A DNA stretch of 20,183 nt from positions 1 through 20,183 of the IMG/VR virus record IMGVR_UViG_3300017917_002214; one strand, written 5' to 3'. This stretch comes from a virus. Of the stretch, positions 1 through 6,564 are shown piece by piece (the first letter of the stretch is position 1; every line of letters begins with the position of its first letter). The position numbers and the translations under genes were made by a program. The notes beneath the pieces are model-generated. The model did no database searches and was not told the origin of the DNA. It saw only the letters and a list, made by a program, of their open reading frames with translations.

Positions 1-1
1 G

Positions 2-823
2 CTTCTTGCTGGTCCTCCTGGTATTGGAAAGACCACAGTTGCAAAAGCACTTTGTAATGAATTGGGAGTAGATGTTTATGTCATCAATGGATCCGACGAA
101 GGTAGATTCCTCGATACTGTCAGAAACAATGCGAAAAACTTCGCTTCGACCGTATCGCTTTCGTCAGATGCTAAACACAAAGTCGTCATTATTGATGAGG
201 CAGATAACACAGGAAACGACGTTCAACTCTTGCTACGGGCGTTTATTGAGGAGTTTGCTGGTAACTGTCGATTCATCTTCACCTGCAACTATAAGAACAA
301 AATCCTCGAACCTCTCCATTCCCGATGTGCTGTCATCGACTTTGGGATTAAAGGAAAAGAAAAAACCAAGTTGGCAGGATCCTTTTTCAAGCGTCTACAA
401 GACATCTTGGATGCGGAAGGTGTACGATACGATCCTAAAGTCCTTGCCGAACTGATCAACAAACACTTCCCCGATTGGCGTAGGATTCTTAATGAATGTC
501 AACGATACTCTGTTGGTGGGGAAATTGACTCTGGGATTCTTGCATCTTTCTCAGACATCTCTGTAAATGAATTGGTTAAATCTCTCAAAGATAAGAACTT
601 TACTGAGGTCCGAAAGTGGGTGGTCGCCAACTTGGACAACGATGCTTCTCATCTACTTCGTAGAGTGTATGACGCCTGTTATGATTGCCTTTCGCCCGCA
701 ACTATCCCCGCTGCCGTCCTTGTTATTGCCAAGTATCAATACCAATGTGCGTTCGTTGCTGACCAAGAGATAAATCTTCTTGCTGCTCTTACTGAGCTAA
801 TGGTGGAGTGTGAGTTTAAATGA
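2..823 (+). CDS. 44: Sliding-clamp loader large subunit gp44 (5' partial)
   Basis: AAA+ ATPase of the T4-type clamp loader. It works with gp62 to load the gp45 sliding clamp at primer-template junctions. The open frame enters from the left edge and encodes a Walker A (GPPGIGKTT) within the first 20 codons, so only a short N-terminal part is missing. Further on come a Walker B/DEAD-type motif (VVIIDEAD), a sensor-1 region (FIFTCNYKNKI) and the SRC arginine-finger motif (LHSRC). The C-terminal collar domain is shorter and less conserved. Seen directly: all these motifs and the stop at 821-823. The stop overlaps the next ATG as ATGA, so the two genes are probably translationally coupled. An internal TTG at 62 is not the start, because the Walker A lies upstream of it in the same frame. 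T4 gp44 has 319 residues; about 273 are visible here. Confidence 0.95.
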   Translation, partial: LLAGPPGIGKTTVAKALCNELGVDVYVINGSDEGRFLDTVRNNAKNFASTVSLSSDAKHKVVIIDEADNTGNDVQLLLRAFIEEFAGNCRFIFTCNYKNKILEPLHSRCAVIDFGIKGKEKTKLAGSFFKRLQDILDAEGVRYDPKVLAELINKHFPDWRRILNECQRYSVGGEIDSGILASFSDISVNELVKSLKDKNFTEVRKWVVANLDNDASHLLRRVYDACYDCLSPATIPAAVLVIAKYQYQCAFVADQEINLLAALTELMVECEFK

Positions 824-1038
824 ATCCTTTTAAAATCAATAAATGGGAACTGTACGATGTTCCAGTCAAGACAACTCCTGAAAATGTAAAGGAGGCAAAT
901 GAGGCATTATATCGTGCTACGATGAATTTGCCCACTGCCGCAAAGCATTGTGGTATGACGCAGAAAGAAATGAAATTAACTTTTAGAGAGTATTTGAAGT
1001 ATCACCCTATTGATTATGTCCAGTCAAAAGAGTCTTAA
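820..1038 (+). CDS. Small conserved phage protein, 72 aa
   Basis: Unassigned small protein between gp44 and the methyltransferase. Its ATG overlaps the gp44 stop (ATGA), and a purine-rich stretch in the gp44 tail (GGTGGAGTG) could serve as ribosome-binding site. The central stretch LPTAAKHCGMTQKEMKLTFREYL looks like a short helix-turn-helix: an 'AAKHCGMT' turn followed by an amphipathic helix. A nucleic-acid-binding role is therefore possible but unproven. There is no signal peptide, membrane helix or metal-binding cluster. The 3' end overlaps the methyltransferase start by 23 nt. I recall similar small ORFs at this place in cyanophages, from memory only. The frame is open and coupled on both sides, so it is probably real. 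Confidence 0.75.
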   Translation: MNPFKINKWELYDVPVKTTPENVKEANEALYRATMNLPTAAKHCGMTQKEMKLTFREYLKYHPIDYVQSKES

Positions 1039-1897
1039 AACCTGTCTCCGTTATCCTGGCGGTAAGTCCCGTGCTTGCGAAAAGATGGGACCTTATTTTC
1101 CAGACCTTCGCAATTATGATGAGTTTCGTGAACCATTTCTTGGTGGTGGAAGCGTTGCGATTTATATTACTAAAAAATATCCCAACCTAGATATATGGGT
1201 CAATGACCTTTACGAACCTCTTGTAAACTTCTGGCAACAACTCCAGATGTTTGGATATGATTTAAAAGGTGAATTGGTGGATTGTAAACTTGCATATAAT
1301 ACCCCAGAATTGGCAAGAGAGTTATTTACGAAGTCAAAGGAGCATATAAACGATGAGTCTGAATCGAACTTTAATCGTGCTGTCGCTTTTTATATTGTTA
1401 ATAAATGTTCTTTTAGTGGTCTTACCGAAAGTTCATCTTTTTCAGAGCAAGCAAGTAACTCCAATTTCTCCTTGCGAGGAATTTATAAACTGCCCGAATA
1501 TTCCAAGTTAATTGCTCACTGGCGCATAACTAATTACTCCTACGATTATCTGATGGATGGAAACAAAGGTGCTTTTATGTATCTCGATCCTCCTTATGAT
1601 ATTAAGGATAATCTCTATGGGAGAAAGGGATCAATGCACAAAGGATTTGATCACGATAAGTTTGCTGCTGATTGCGACTCTAACAATATGGATCAGTTGA
1701 TTAGTTATAATTCTGACCAACTTGTAAAAGATAGGTTTAAGGACTGGAACGCTGCCGAGTTTGATTTGACTTATACGATGCGTTCTGTTGGTGAATATAT
1801 GCGTGAGCAAAAACAACGTAAAGAACTATTGCTTTTTAACTATGGAATTGAAGGACTGGTTAAACTCGATCAATCAAACGAAACAACACCTGATTGA
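1016..1897 (+). CDS. dam: DNA adenine N6-methyltransferase, D12/Dam class
   Basis: Transfers a methyl group from S-adenosylmethionine to adenine N6 in DNA, 293 aa (T4 Dam has 259). The SAM-binding start is at residues 13-19 (YPGGKSR). The F-x-G-x-G-like motif is FLGGGS at 41-46. The catalytic DPPY is at 191-194, followed by a target-recognition stretch with GFDHDKFAADC. The order SAM motif, recognition region, DPPY is that of the alpha/Dam (D12) class. The ATG at 1016 is chosen because the YPGGK motif follows closely; a TTG two codons upstream is less likely. No clear Shine-Dalgarno is present. The gene sits between gp44 and gp62, which are usually closer together in T4-likes. Its last 56 nt overlap the gp62 start in another frame, so the last ~18 residues (after FNYGIE) may be a non-conserved extension. 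Likely role: self-marking against host restriction, or control of expression. Confidence 0.92.
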   Translation: MSSQKSLKTCLRYPGGKSRACEKMGPYFPDLRNYDEFREPFLGGGSVAIYITKKYPNLDIWVNDLYEPLVNFWQQLQMFGYDLKGELVDCKLAYNTPELARELFTKSKEHINDESESNFNRAVAFYIVNKCSFSGLTESSSFSEQASNSNFSLRGIYKLPEYSKLIAHWRITNYSYDYLMDGNKGAFMYLDPPYDIKDNLYGRKGSMHKGFDHDKFAADCDSNNMDQLISYNSDQLVKDRFKDWNAAEFDLTYTMRSVGEYMREQKQRKELLLFNYGIEGLVKLDQSNETTPD

Positions 1898-2222
1898 CGA
1901 AGATCCTTCACTTGAGAAGGAATATAATTCATATATTATCAATCGCTGTCTTTCAGGGCATATCGATTGCATTATGTTTGCGAATGAAATGAACCGATAT
2001 CATTTTCTCCCAAAGAAGATGCAGTATGACTTTTTTATAAATAGTCTGAGGAAAAAGAAGAGATTTTCTCCCTGGCTCCGACAAGATAAAATCAAAGATC
2101 TTGATTATGTCAAACGTTATTATGGTTATAGTAATGAAAAGGCAAAACAAGCTTTGAGGATTCTTACTAAAGAACAACTAACATTTATTAAATCAAAATT
2201 TGAAACTGGAGGATCAAAATGA
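1842..2222 (+). CDS. 62: Clamp-loader small subunit gp62
   Basis: Partner of gp44 in the T4-type clamp loader, which opens the gp45 clamp on DNA. Product of 126 aa starting MELKDWLNSIN. It contains the conserved block IINRCLSGHIDCIMFANEMN, followed by FLPKKMQYDFFINSLRKKKRF, which I recognise as cyanophage gp62. T4 gp62 has 187 residues and cyanophage forms are shorter. The frame extends upstream to 1788, but that extension lies inside the methyltransferase and looks unlike gp62, so the ATG at 1842 is preferred. The stop overlaps the regA start (ATGA at 2219-2222). Position next to regA, as in T4, supports the call. Confidence 0.88.
   Translation: MELKDWLNSINQTKQHLIDEDPSLEKEYNSYIINRCLSGHIDCIMFANEMNRYHFLPKKMQYDFFINSLRKKKRFSPWLRQDKIKDLDYVKRYYGYSNEKAKQALRILTKEQLTFIKSKFETGGSK
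2208..2221 (+). promoter_or_regulatory. regA ribosome-binding site and possible RegA operator
   Basis: GGAGG at 2208-2212 lies 6 nt upstream of the regA ATG at 2219, inside the last codons of gp62. In T4, RegA binds the initiation region of its own and other early messages (established for T4). That the same holds here is inference; no specific operator can be defined by eye. Confidence 0.5.
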
Positions 2223-2659
2223 GTGTCGTTCAAGAACCTGAAGTAAAGTGGACGCCCGATCAAATGGTTGAAGTGGTTCTTAATGAACCTGACGACTTTT
2301 TGAAGGTTCGTGAGACTTTGACCCGTATCGGAGTTGCTTCAAGAAAAGAAAAGAAAATCTATCAGTCTTGCCATATTCTGCACAAGCAAGGTAGGTATTA
2401 TCTCGTTCACTTTAAGGAACTGTTTGCCCTGGATGGTAAACACGCAAACCTGACTGTGAATGATGTTCAGCGCCGCAATCGAATTGCCCAACTTCTTGCA
2501 GATTGGGGTCTAATTGAGATTATTGATCTTAAAAAAATTCAAGATATTGCTCCTTTAAATCAAATTAAAGTCCTTGCTTATAAGGATAAGGAAGATTGGA
2601 TTTTGGAGACAAAGTATAATATTGGTGCTAAGAAAAAAAAGGTAGAAGATACCGAATGA
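2219..2659 (+). CDS. regA: RegA translational repressor of early genes
   Basis: RNA-binding protein that blocks ribosome access to early phage messages and down-regulates itself (T4 knowledge). Product of 146 aa; T4 RegA has 122. The alignment to T4 is obvious along most of the length: a DDFLKVRETLTRIG block, then YQSCHILHKQGRYYLVHFKE, then the RRNRIAQLLADWGLIEII block, and near the end W.LE.KYNIG. Extra residues are present at the N-terminus (about 13) and as a lysine-rich tail after KYNIG. The start has a good Shine-Dalgarno (GGAGG) and overlaps the gp62 stop. A terminator begins 7 nt after the stop, so regA is the last gene of the clamp-loader operon. Confidence 0.97.
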   Translation: MSVVQEPEVKWTPDQMVEVVLNEPDDFLKVRETLTRIGVASRKEKKIYQSCHILHKQGRYYLVHFKELFALDGKHANLTVNDVQRRNRIAQLLADWGLIEIIDLKKIQDIAPLNQIKVLAYKDKEDWILETKYNIGAKKKKVEDTE

Positions 2660-2665
2660 AAAGGA

Positions 2666-2689
2666 GCGGGTTTTACACCCGCCTTTTTT
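2666..2689 (+). terminator. Intrinsic terminator after regA
   Basis: Perfect 6-bp GC-rich stem GCGGGT/ACCCGC (2666-2671 with 2677-2682), a 5-nt loop, one C, then a run of six T (2684-2689). It lies just after the regA stop and ahead of hsp20, closing the gp44-regA operon. Confidence 0.88.
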
Positions 2690-2766
2690 GTAAGAAGTAT
2701 TATAATTATATCTGGATGCCGAAAGGGTCCATAAAACACAAACTCGCTTTTAAAGGAGCTACCATA

Positions 2767-3207
2767 ATGACTAACCTTGTCGCATCACGATTTACTGCGT
2801 CGGATCTTCCTGCGCTAATGGATAGAATCACACGCAACAGTATTGGAATGGACGAATATTTTGATCGTCTATTCAATCTTCATGAAACAACTTCTAATTA
2901 CCCACCTTATAATCTTGTTCAAGTAAGTAATGTAGAATCGAGATTAGAAATTGCACTTGCTGGATTTAAGAAAGATGAGGTTCATGTATACACGGAGTAT
3001 GGAAAACTTTTTGTTGAAGGGCAAAAGGAGGATAGAGAATCCGATACCAACTACATTCATAAGGGATTGGCTCAACGATCTTTCAAGAGAGCATGGACTC
3101 TCTCCGACGATACTGAAGTCAAAGAGGTTAAATTCGAAGACGGACTTCTAGGAATAGTACTTGGAAAAATAGTTCCGGAACATCATACTAGAAAGGATTA
3201 TCTCTAA
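2767..3207 (+). CDS. Small heat-shock protein Hsp20
   Basis: Alpha-crystallin-type small chaperone, 146 aa, expected to bind unfolding proteins in the host cytoplasm. Residues ~40-135 form the beta-sandwich: VSNVESRLEIALAGFKKDEVHVYTEYGKLFVEG, then the IHKGLAQRSFKRAWTLSDDTEV block, then FEDGLLGIVLGK. The short G-x-L-x-I/V-x-L element (GLLGIVLG) and the SFKRAWTL strand are family hallmarks. Hsp20 genes are a common accessory of T4-like cyanophages. The frame is open back to 2656, but that part runs through the regA terminator. The ATG at 2767, with AAGGAG at 2753-2758, is clearly the start. A TATAAT at 2701-2706 has no matching -35. The stop codon overlaps a late promoter box. Confidence 0.95.
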   Translation: MTNLVASRFTASDLPALMDRITRNSIGMDEYFDRLFNLHETTSNYPPYNLVQVSNVESRLEIALAGFKKDEVHVYTEYGKLFVEGQKEDRESDTNYIHKGLAQRSFKRAWTLSDDTEVKEVKFEDGLLGIVLGKIVPEHHTRKDYL

Positions 3208-3210
3208 ATA
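3204..3210 (+). promoter_or_regulatory. Late promoter box CTAAATA upstream of the 59-codon ORF
   Basis: CTAAATA matches the cyanophage version of the T4 late box (TATAAATA), read by gp55-programmed RNA polymerase. It overlaps the hsp20 stop (CTC TAA ATA) and ends 14 nt before the ATG at 3225. The same 14-nt spacing is seen at 10257. Confidence 0.6.
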
Positions 3211-3224
3211 AAAGAAAACTTTAA

Positions 3225-3404
3225 ATGAAGACTTTCCAGCAATTCATGGAAAAAGTAGGAGATTTTGGAAATCCTCCACTACCAACAAAAGAAAATTGCT
3301 ATGGTAAAACTGTAAAATACGCTATGGCACCAAAAAAGAAAGTATGTGCTCTTAATACTGATAGTGGTTCTGGTGGTGCTTCTGGGGATTCTGGTGGTGA
3401 ATAA
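3225..3404 (+). CDS. Small late protein with capsid-targeting-like N-terminus, 59 aa
   Basis: Short ORF starting MKTFQQFMEKVGDFG and ending in a Ser/Gly-rich tail (SGSGGASGDSGGE). The N-terminus resembles the capsid-targeting peptide of T4 internal proteins (MKTYQEFIAE): M, K, T, Q and F agree at the same positions. The canonical cleavage triplet (I/L-x-E) is not clear, as it reads F-M-E before K. A basic patch (APKKKVC) and two cysteines lie in the middle. It has a late box 14 nt upstream and a strong terminator directly downstream, so it forms its own late transcription unit. No family is recognised. The ribosome-binding site is weak. Confidence 0.65.
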   Translation: MKTFQQFMEKVGDFGNPPLPTKENCYGKTVKYAMAPKKKVCALNTDSGSGGASGDSGGE

Positions 3405-3436
3405 ATAGTATTGAATATCGTCGGCGCTTCGCCACA

Positions 3437-3477
3437 GAGGGGTAACTGGCAAAATCCAGTTGACACCCCTCTTTTTT
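3437..3477 (+). terminator. Strong bipartite intrinsic terminator
   Basis: A 7-bp outer stem GAGGGGT/ACCCCTC (3437-3443 with 3465-3471) is continued by a 6-bp inner stem AACTGG/CCAGTT (3444-3449 with 3456-3461). There is a 3-nt bulge (GAC) on the 3' side and loop CAAAAT. Six T follow at 3472-3477. A small extra hairpin GGCG-CTT-CGCC sits upstream at 3423-3433. It ends the small late unit, and its 3' arm overlaps an early promoter. Confidence 0.9.
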
Positions 3478-3488
3478 CTTGCTATAAT
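3460..3488 (+). promoter_or_regulatory. Consensus sigma70 promoter for the gp43 operon
   Basis: TTGACA at 3460-3465, a 17-nt spacer, then TATAAT at 3483-3488. Both hexamers and the spacing are the bacterial sigma70 consensus, as expected for an early promoter read by unmodified host polymerase. A GGAGG (3493-3497) follows before the first gene. The -35 is embedded in the preceding terminator hairpin. Confidence 0.9.
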
Positions 3489-3510
3489 ATGTGGAGGAAT
3501 AATTCAAAAA

Positions 3511-3846
3511 ATGTCAATTAAATTAGCATTATTGAAATCTGGAGAAACTATAATCTCTGATGCCAAAGAACTGATTTCTGATGAAAAAGTTTGTGGATAC
3601 CTTTTTACAAATCCCCATAAAGTTGAAATAAGAAAATCTATTTTATTGGTGGAAGATCGGCAAATATCTAATGGAGCAGATGTTGAGATTTCTTTGTCTC
3701 CGTGGATTGTATTAGCAATCGATAAGAAAATTCCAGTTCCTCCAGACTGGATTGTTACGATTGTAGATCCTATTGCAACTATTAAACAAATGTATGAGGA
3801 AAAAGTAGATGTCCAAAATAGTGAAATGCCTTTTACTGAAAGTTGA
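3511..3846 (+). CDS. Conserved small phage protein upstream of polymerase, possibly Sm-like
   Basis: Product of 111 aa starting MSIKLALLKSGETIISDAKEL. It opens with predicted beta strands around 'LKSGE' and 'KVCGYLFTNP'. This strand order recalls the Sm/LSm fold, in which a ligand such as RNA binds an oligomeric ring. It ends with DWIVTIVDPIATIKQMYEE. Part of that ending recurs in the next gene (SILTIVDPKPEIVEKYLEL), so the two are probably distant paralogues. I recall conserved proteins of this type just upstream of gp43 in cyanophages, and an Sm-like protein of likely cyanophage origin with known structure. Linking that to this gene is inference. GGAGG lies 13 nt before the ATG, a long spacing. 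First gene behind the sigma70 promoter; its end overlaps the next gene by 38 nt. Confidence 0.82.
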   Translation: MSIKLALLKSGETIISDAKELISDEKVCGYLFTNPHKVEIRKSILLVEDRQISNGADVEISLSPWIVLAIDKKIPVPPDWIVTIVDPIATIKQMYEEKVDVQNSEMPFTES

Positions 3847-4063
3847 TAACGTAATTGTCACTCAAATCGAAGAAGTTCCTTCCGAGTTGGGTGAACCAGA
3901 TTGTCGTATTATCAATCCATATCAAATTAGTATTGATGGTGAACTTACTCCTTGGCCAGAAGTAACTGATCAAAGAGAAATGATGATTCATTCTGATAGT
4001 ATTCTTACAATTGTAGATCCAAAACCAGAAATTGTTGAAAAGTATCTTGAACTAACTGCCTAA
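3809..4063 (+). CDS. Conserved small phage protein, paralogue-like, 84 aa
   Basis: Second small protein ahead of the polymerase, 84 aa. Short beta-strand-like segments (KCLLLKVDNVIVTQIEE) are followed by CRIINPYQISIDGELTPWPEVTD and a C-terminal SILTIVDPKPEIVEKYLEL that echoes the previous protein. A GAGG at 3796-3799 precedes the ATG. The start overlaps the upstream gene by 38 nt and the stop overlaps the gp43 ATG (TAATG), so all three are probably co-translated. The function is unknown. Regulation of gp43 translation or RNA binding would fit the position but has no direct support. Confidence 0.82.
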   Translation: MSKIVKCLLLKVDNVIVTQIEEVPSELGEPDCRIINPYQISIDGELTPWPEVTDQREMMIHSDSILTIVDPKPEIVEKYLELTA

Positions 4064-6564
4064 TGAGATTTTATACAAACGTTCAGATGGTCGGGGATCA
4101 CTTCTTGGTTCGTGGTTATGAAGATGGTAAACACTTCATGACTCGTGAGAAGTTTAACCCGACTCTTTTTGTCCATTCTAATAAGAAAACTAAATATCAA
4201 ACTTTAAGTGGAGATTACGTTGAATCAATTCAACCCGGATCTGTCCGCGATTGTAGAGAATTTGTTAAAAAGTATGAGAACGTAGAAAACTTTAAAATCT
4301 TTGGAAATACTCAATACATCTATCAGTATATTTCTGACATTTATCCTGAAGAAGAACTTAAGTTTGATATTAGCAAGATTAAAGTAACTACGATTGATAT
4401 TGAGGTTGCATCTGAAAATGGATTCCCTGATGTAGAATCTGCTGCCGAAGAAGTTCTCTTGATTACCGTTCAAGATTACTCTTCAAAACAAATTCACACT
4501 TGGGGAAAAGGTTCTTTTCAAAATAAACAAAAAAATGTTGAGTATCGTTCTTTTTCTACCGAATATGATCTTCTGAATGATTTTATTCATTGGTGGATGA
4601 TTGAAACTAATACGCCAGAAGTTGTGACTGGATGGAATAGTAAACTGTACGATATTCCTTATCTTGTTCGTAGGATTGATAGGGTTCTTGGTGAAAAGTT
4701 AATGAAACGTTTGTCTCCTTGGGGACTTGTAACTGAAGATGAAACTTATATCTCTGGACGTAAGCATATTTGTTATGATATTGGTGGAATCTCTCAGTTA
4801 GACTATCTTGATCTTTATAAGAAGTTTACTTATAAGACGCAGGAATCTTATCGTCTTGATTATATTGCTGAAGTTGAACTTAAACAGAAAAAATTAGATC
4901 ACTCCGAGTTTGATACGTTTAAAGACTTTTACACTAAAGGTTGGCAAAAGTTTGTAGAGTATAACATCAAAGACGTGGAACTTGTTGACCGTTTGGAAGA
5001 CAAGATGAAATTGATTGAACTTGCTCTTACGATGGCATATGACGCCAAAGCAAACTACGAGGATGTATTTTCTCAAGTTCGCATGTGGGACACAATCATT
5101 TACAACTACCTAAAGAAAAGAAATATTGTCATTCCTCCTAAAGAACGTTCTGATAAAGACACCAAGTATGAGGGTGCTTATGTAAAAGAACCAATTCCTG
5201 GAATGTATGATTGGGTGGTGAGTTTTGACCTTAACTCTCTATATCCTCACTTGATTATGCAATATAACATTAGTCCTGAAACTTTGGTTGAAGAAAGGCA
5301 TCCATCAGTTAATGTAGATAAAATCCTCAATCAAACTATCAACTTTGAGATGTATAAGGATTATGCGGTATGTGCTAATGGTGCGATGTATCGTAAAGAT
5401 GTTCGTGGATTTCTTCCGGAATTGATGGAGAAGATCTATAATGAACGTGTCATCTTTAAAAAGAAAATGCTTGCGGCAGAGCAAGAATACGAAAAGACAA
5501 AGAACAAGGAATTAGTTAAAGAGATTGCTCGCTGTAATAACATTCAGATGGCAAGAAAGATTCAATTGAACTCTGCTTATGGTGCTATTGGTAATCAGTA
5601 TTTCCGTTATTTTAAACTAGCAAATGCTGAAGCAATTACACTTTCTGGTCAAGTTTCAATTAACTGGATCATGAATAAGGTAAATTCTTACTTAAATAAG
5701 ATTCTCAAGAGTGGAGATGTAGATTATGTTATTGCTTCAGATACTGATTCTCTTTACGTTAATATGGGTCCTTTGGTTGAGAGTGTATACAAAGGAAGAG
5801 AAAAAACTACTCAAAGCGTTGTTTCGTTCCTTGATAAGGTCTGTCAAGTGGAATTTGAAAAGTATATTGAAAATTCTTACAAAGAACTGGCTGAATATGT
5901 AAATGCTTATGAGCAGAAAATGATCATGAAGCGTGAGTGTATTGCCGAACGTGGAATCTGGACTGCAAAGAAGCGATATATTTTGAGTGTTTGGGATAGT
6001 GAGGGTGTTCGCTATGAAGAATCCAAACTTAAGATCAAAGGAATTGAGGCAATTAAATCTTCTACACCTGCTCCTTGTCGTAAGATGCTAAAAGAATCTT
6101 TTGGCATTTTAATGAGTGGTACTGAAGATGATATGATTAACTTTATTGATCGGTGTCGTGAGGAGTTTAAATCTCTTCCCCCAGAACAAATTGCATTTCC
6201 AAGAACTGCTTCTGATATTCGCAAATATTACTCAGATTCTAATATTTACGCCCCCAAAACACCAATTCAAGTTCGTGGTGCATTATTGTTTAATCATTAT
6301 GTAAAACAAAAAAATCTCACAAATAAATATTCTCTTATCAATAATGGTGAAAAAGTCAAGTTTTTATTTTTGAAAAAACCAAATATTATTCAGGAAAATG
6401 TAATCTCATTTATTCAGCAGTTTCCTACTGAACTTGGCCTTGACAAATATATTGATTATGAATTACAATTTGAGAAAGCATTTTTGGATCCACTCAAACC
6501 AATTTTGAATATTATTGGGTGGAAAGAAGAAAAAACAGTAAACCTTGAATCATTTTTTTCCTAA
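4063..6564 (+). CDS. 43: Replicative DNA polymerase gp43, family B
   Basis: Phage replicase with 3'-5' proofreading, 833 aa (T4 gp43 has 898). Exo I is TIDIEVASE (D112, E114). Exo II is VTGWNSKLYDIPY (N192, D197). Exo III is the YNIKD stretch (Y300, D304). Polymerase motif A is SFDLNSLYPHL (D389), motif B is ARKIQLNSAYGAIGN (K499, N503), motif C is ASDTDSLY (D560, D562), and KKRY is at 636-639. All catalytic residues are present. The last residues, ending LESFFS, resemble the short hydrophobic tail by which T4 gp43 binds the gp45 clamp (inference). The start overlaps the preceding stop by 1 nt and the stop overlaps the uvsX ATG in the same way. Confidence 0.99.
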   Translation: MRFYTNVQMVGDHFLVRGYEDGKHFMTREKFNPTLFVHSNKKTKYQTLSGDYVESIQPGSVRDCREFVKKYENVENFKIFGNTQYIYQYISDIYPEEELKFDISKIKVTTIDIEVASENGFPDVESAAEEVLLITVQDYSSKQIHTWGKGSFQNKQKNVEYRSFSTEYDLLNDFIHWWMIETNTPEVVTGWNSKLYDIPYLVRRIDRVLGEKLMKRLSPWGLVTEDETYISGRKHICYDIGGISQLDYLDLYKKFTYKTQESYRLDYIAEVELKQKKLDHSEFDTFKDFYTKGWQKFVEYNIKDVELVDRLEDKMKLIELALTMAYDAKANYEDVFSQVRMWDTIIYNYLKKRNIVIPPKERSDKDTKYEGAYVKEPIPGMYDWVVSFDLNSLYPHLIMQYNISPETLVEERHPSVNVDKILNQTINFEMYKDYAVCANGAMYRKDVRGFLPELMEKIYNERVIFKKKMLAAEQEYEKTKNKELVKEIARCNNIQMARKIQLNSAYGAIGNQYFRYFKLANAEAITLSGQVSINWIMNKVNSYLNKILKSGDVDYVIASDTDSLYVNMGPLVESVYKGREKTTQSVVSFLDKVCQVEFEKYIENSYKELAEYVNAYEQKMIMKRECIAERGIWTAKKRYILSVWDSEGVRYEESKLKIKGIEAIKSSTPAPCRKMLKESFGILMSGTEDDMINFIDRCREEFKSLPPEQIAFPRTASDIRKYYSDSNIYAPKTPIQVRGALLFNHYVKQKNLTNKYSLINNGEKVKFLFLKKPNIIQENVISFIQQFPTELGLDKYIDYELQFEKAFLDPLKPILNIIGWKEEKTVNLESFFS

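Noticed and set aside
1842-1897. Frameshift or sequencing error at the Dam/gp62 junction
   Set aside because: Both frames remain intact with conserved motifs up to the overlap, so a natural overlap is the simpler reading.
2701-2706. TATAAT as a promoter -10 for hsp20
   Set aside because: No acceptable -35 lies 16-18 nt upstream (the position holds terminator sequence), so it is only a weak possibility in AT-rich DNA.
2656-2766. N-terminal extension of Hsp20 starting at the ATG overlapping the regA stop
   Set aside because: The stretch runs through an intrinsic terminator and has no chaperone similarity. A good Shine-Dalgarno precedes the ATG at 2767.
3401-3407. ATAAATA just after the 59-codon ORF as a late promoter
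   Set aside because: It is followed within ~65 nt by a strong terminator with no gene between, so a useful transcript is unlikely.
6316-6332. AATAAATA motifs inside gp43, and similar ones in the 82-aa gene and primase gene, as late promoters
   Set aside because: They lie inside coding sequence of early genes, are not followed by gene starts and are expected by chance in AT-rich DNA.
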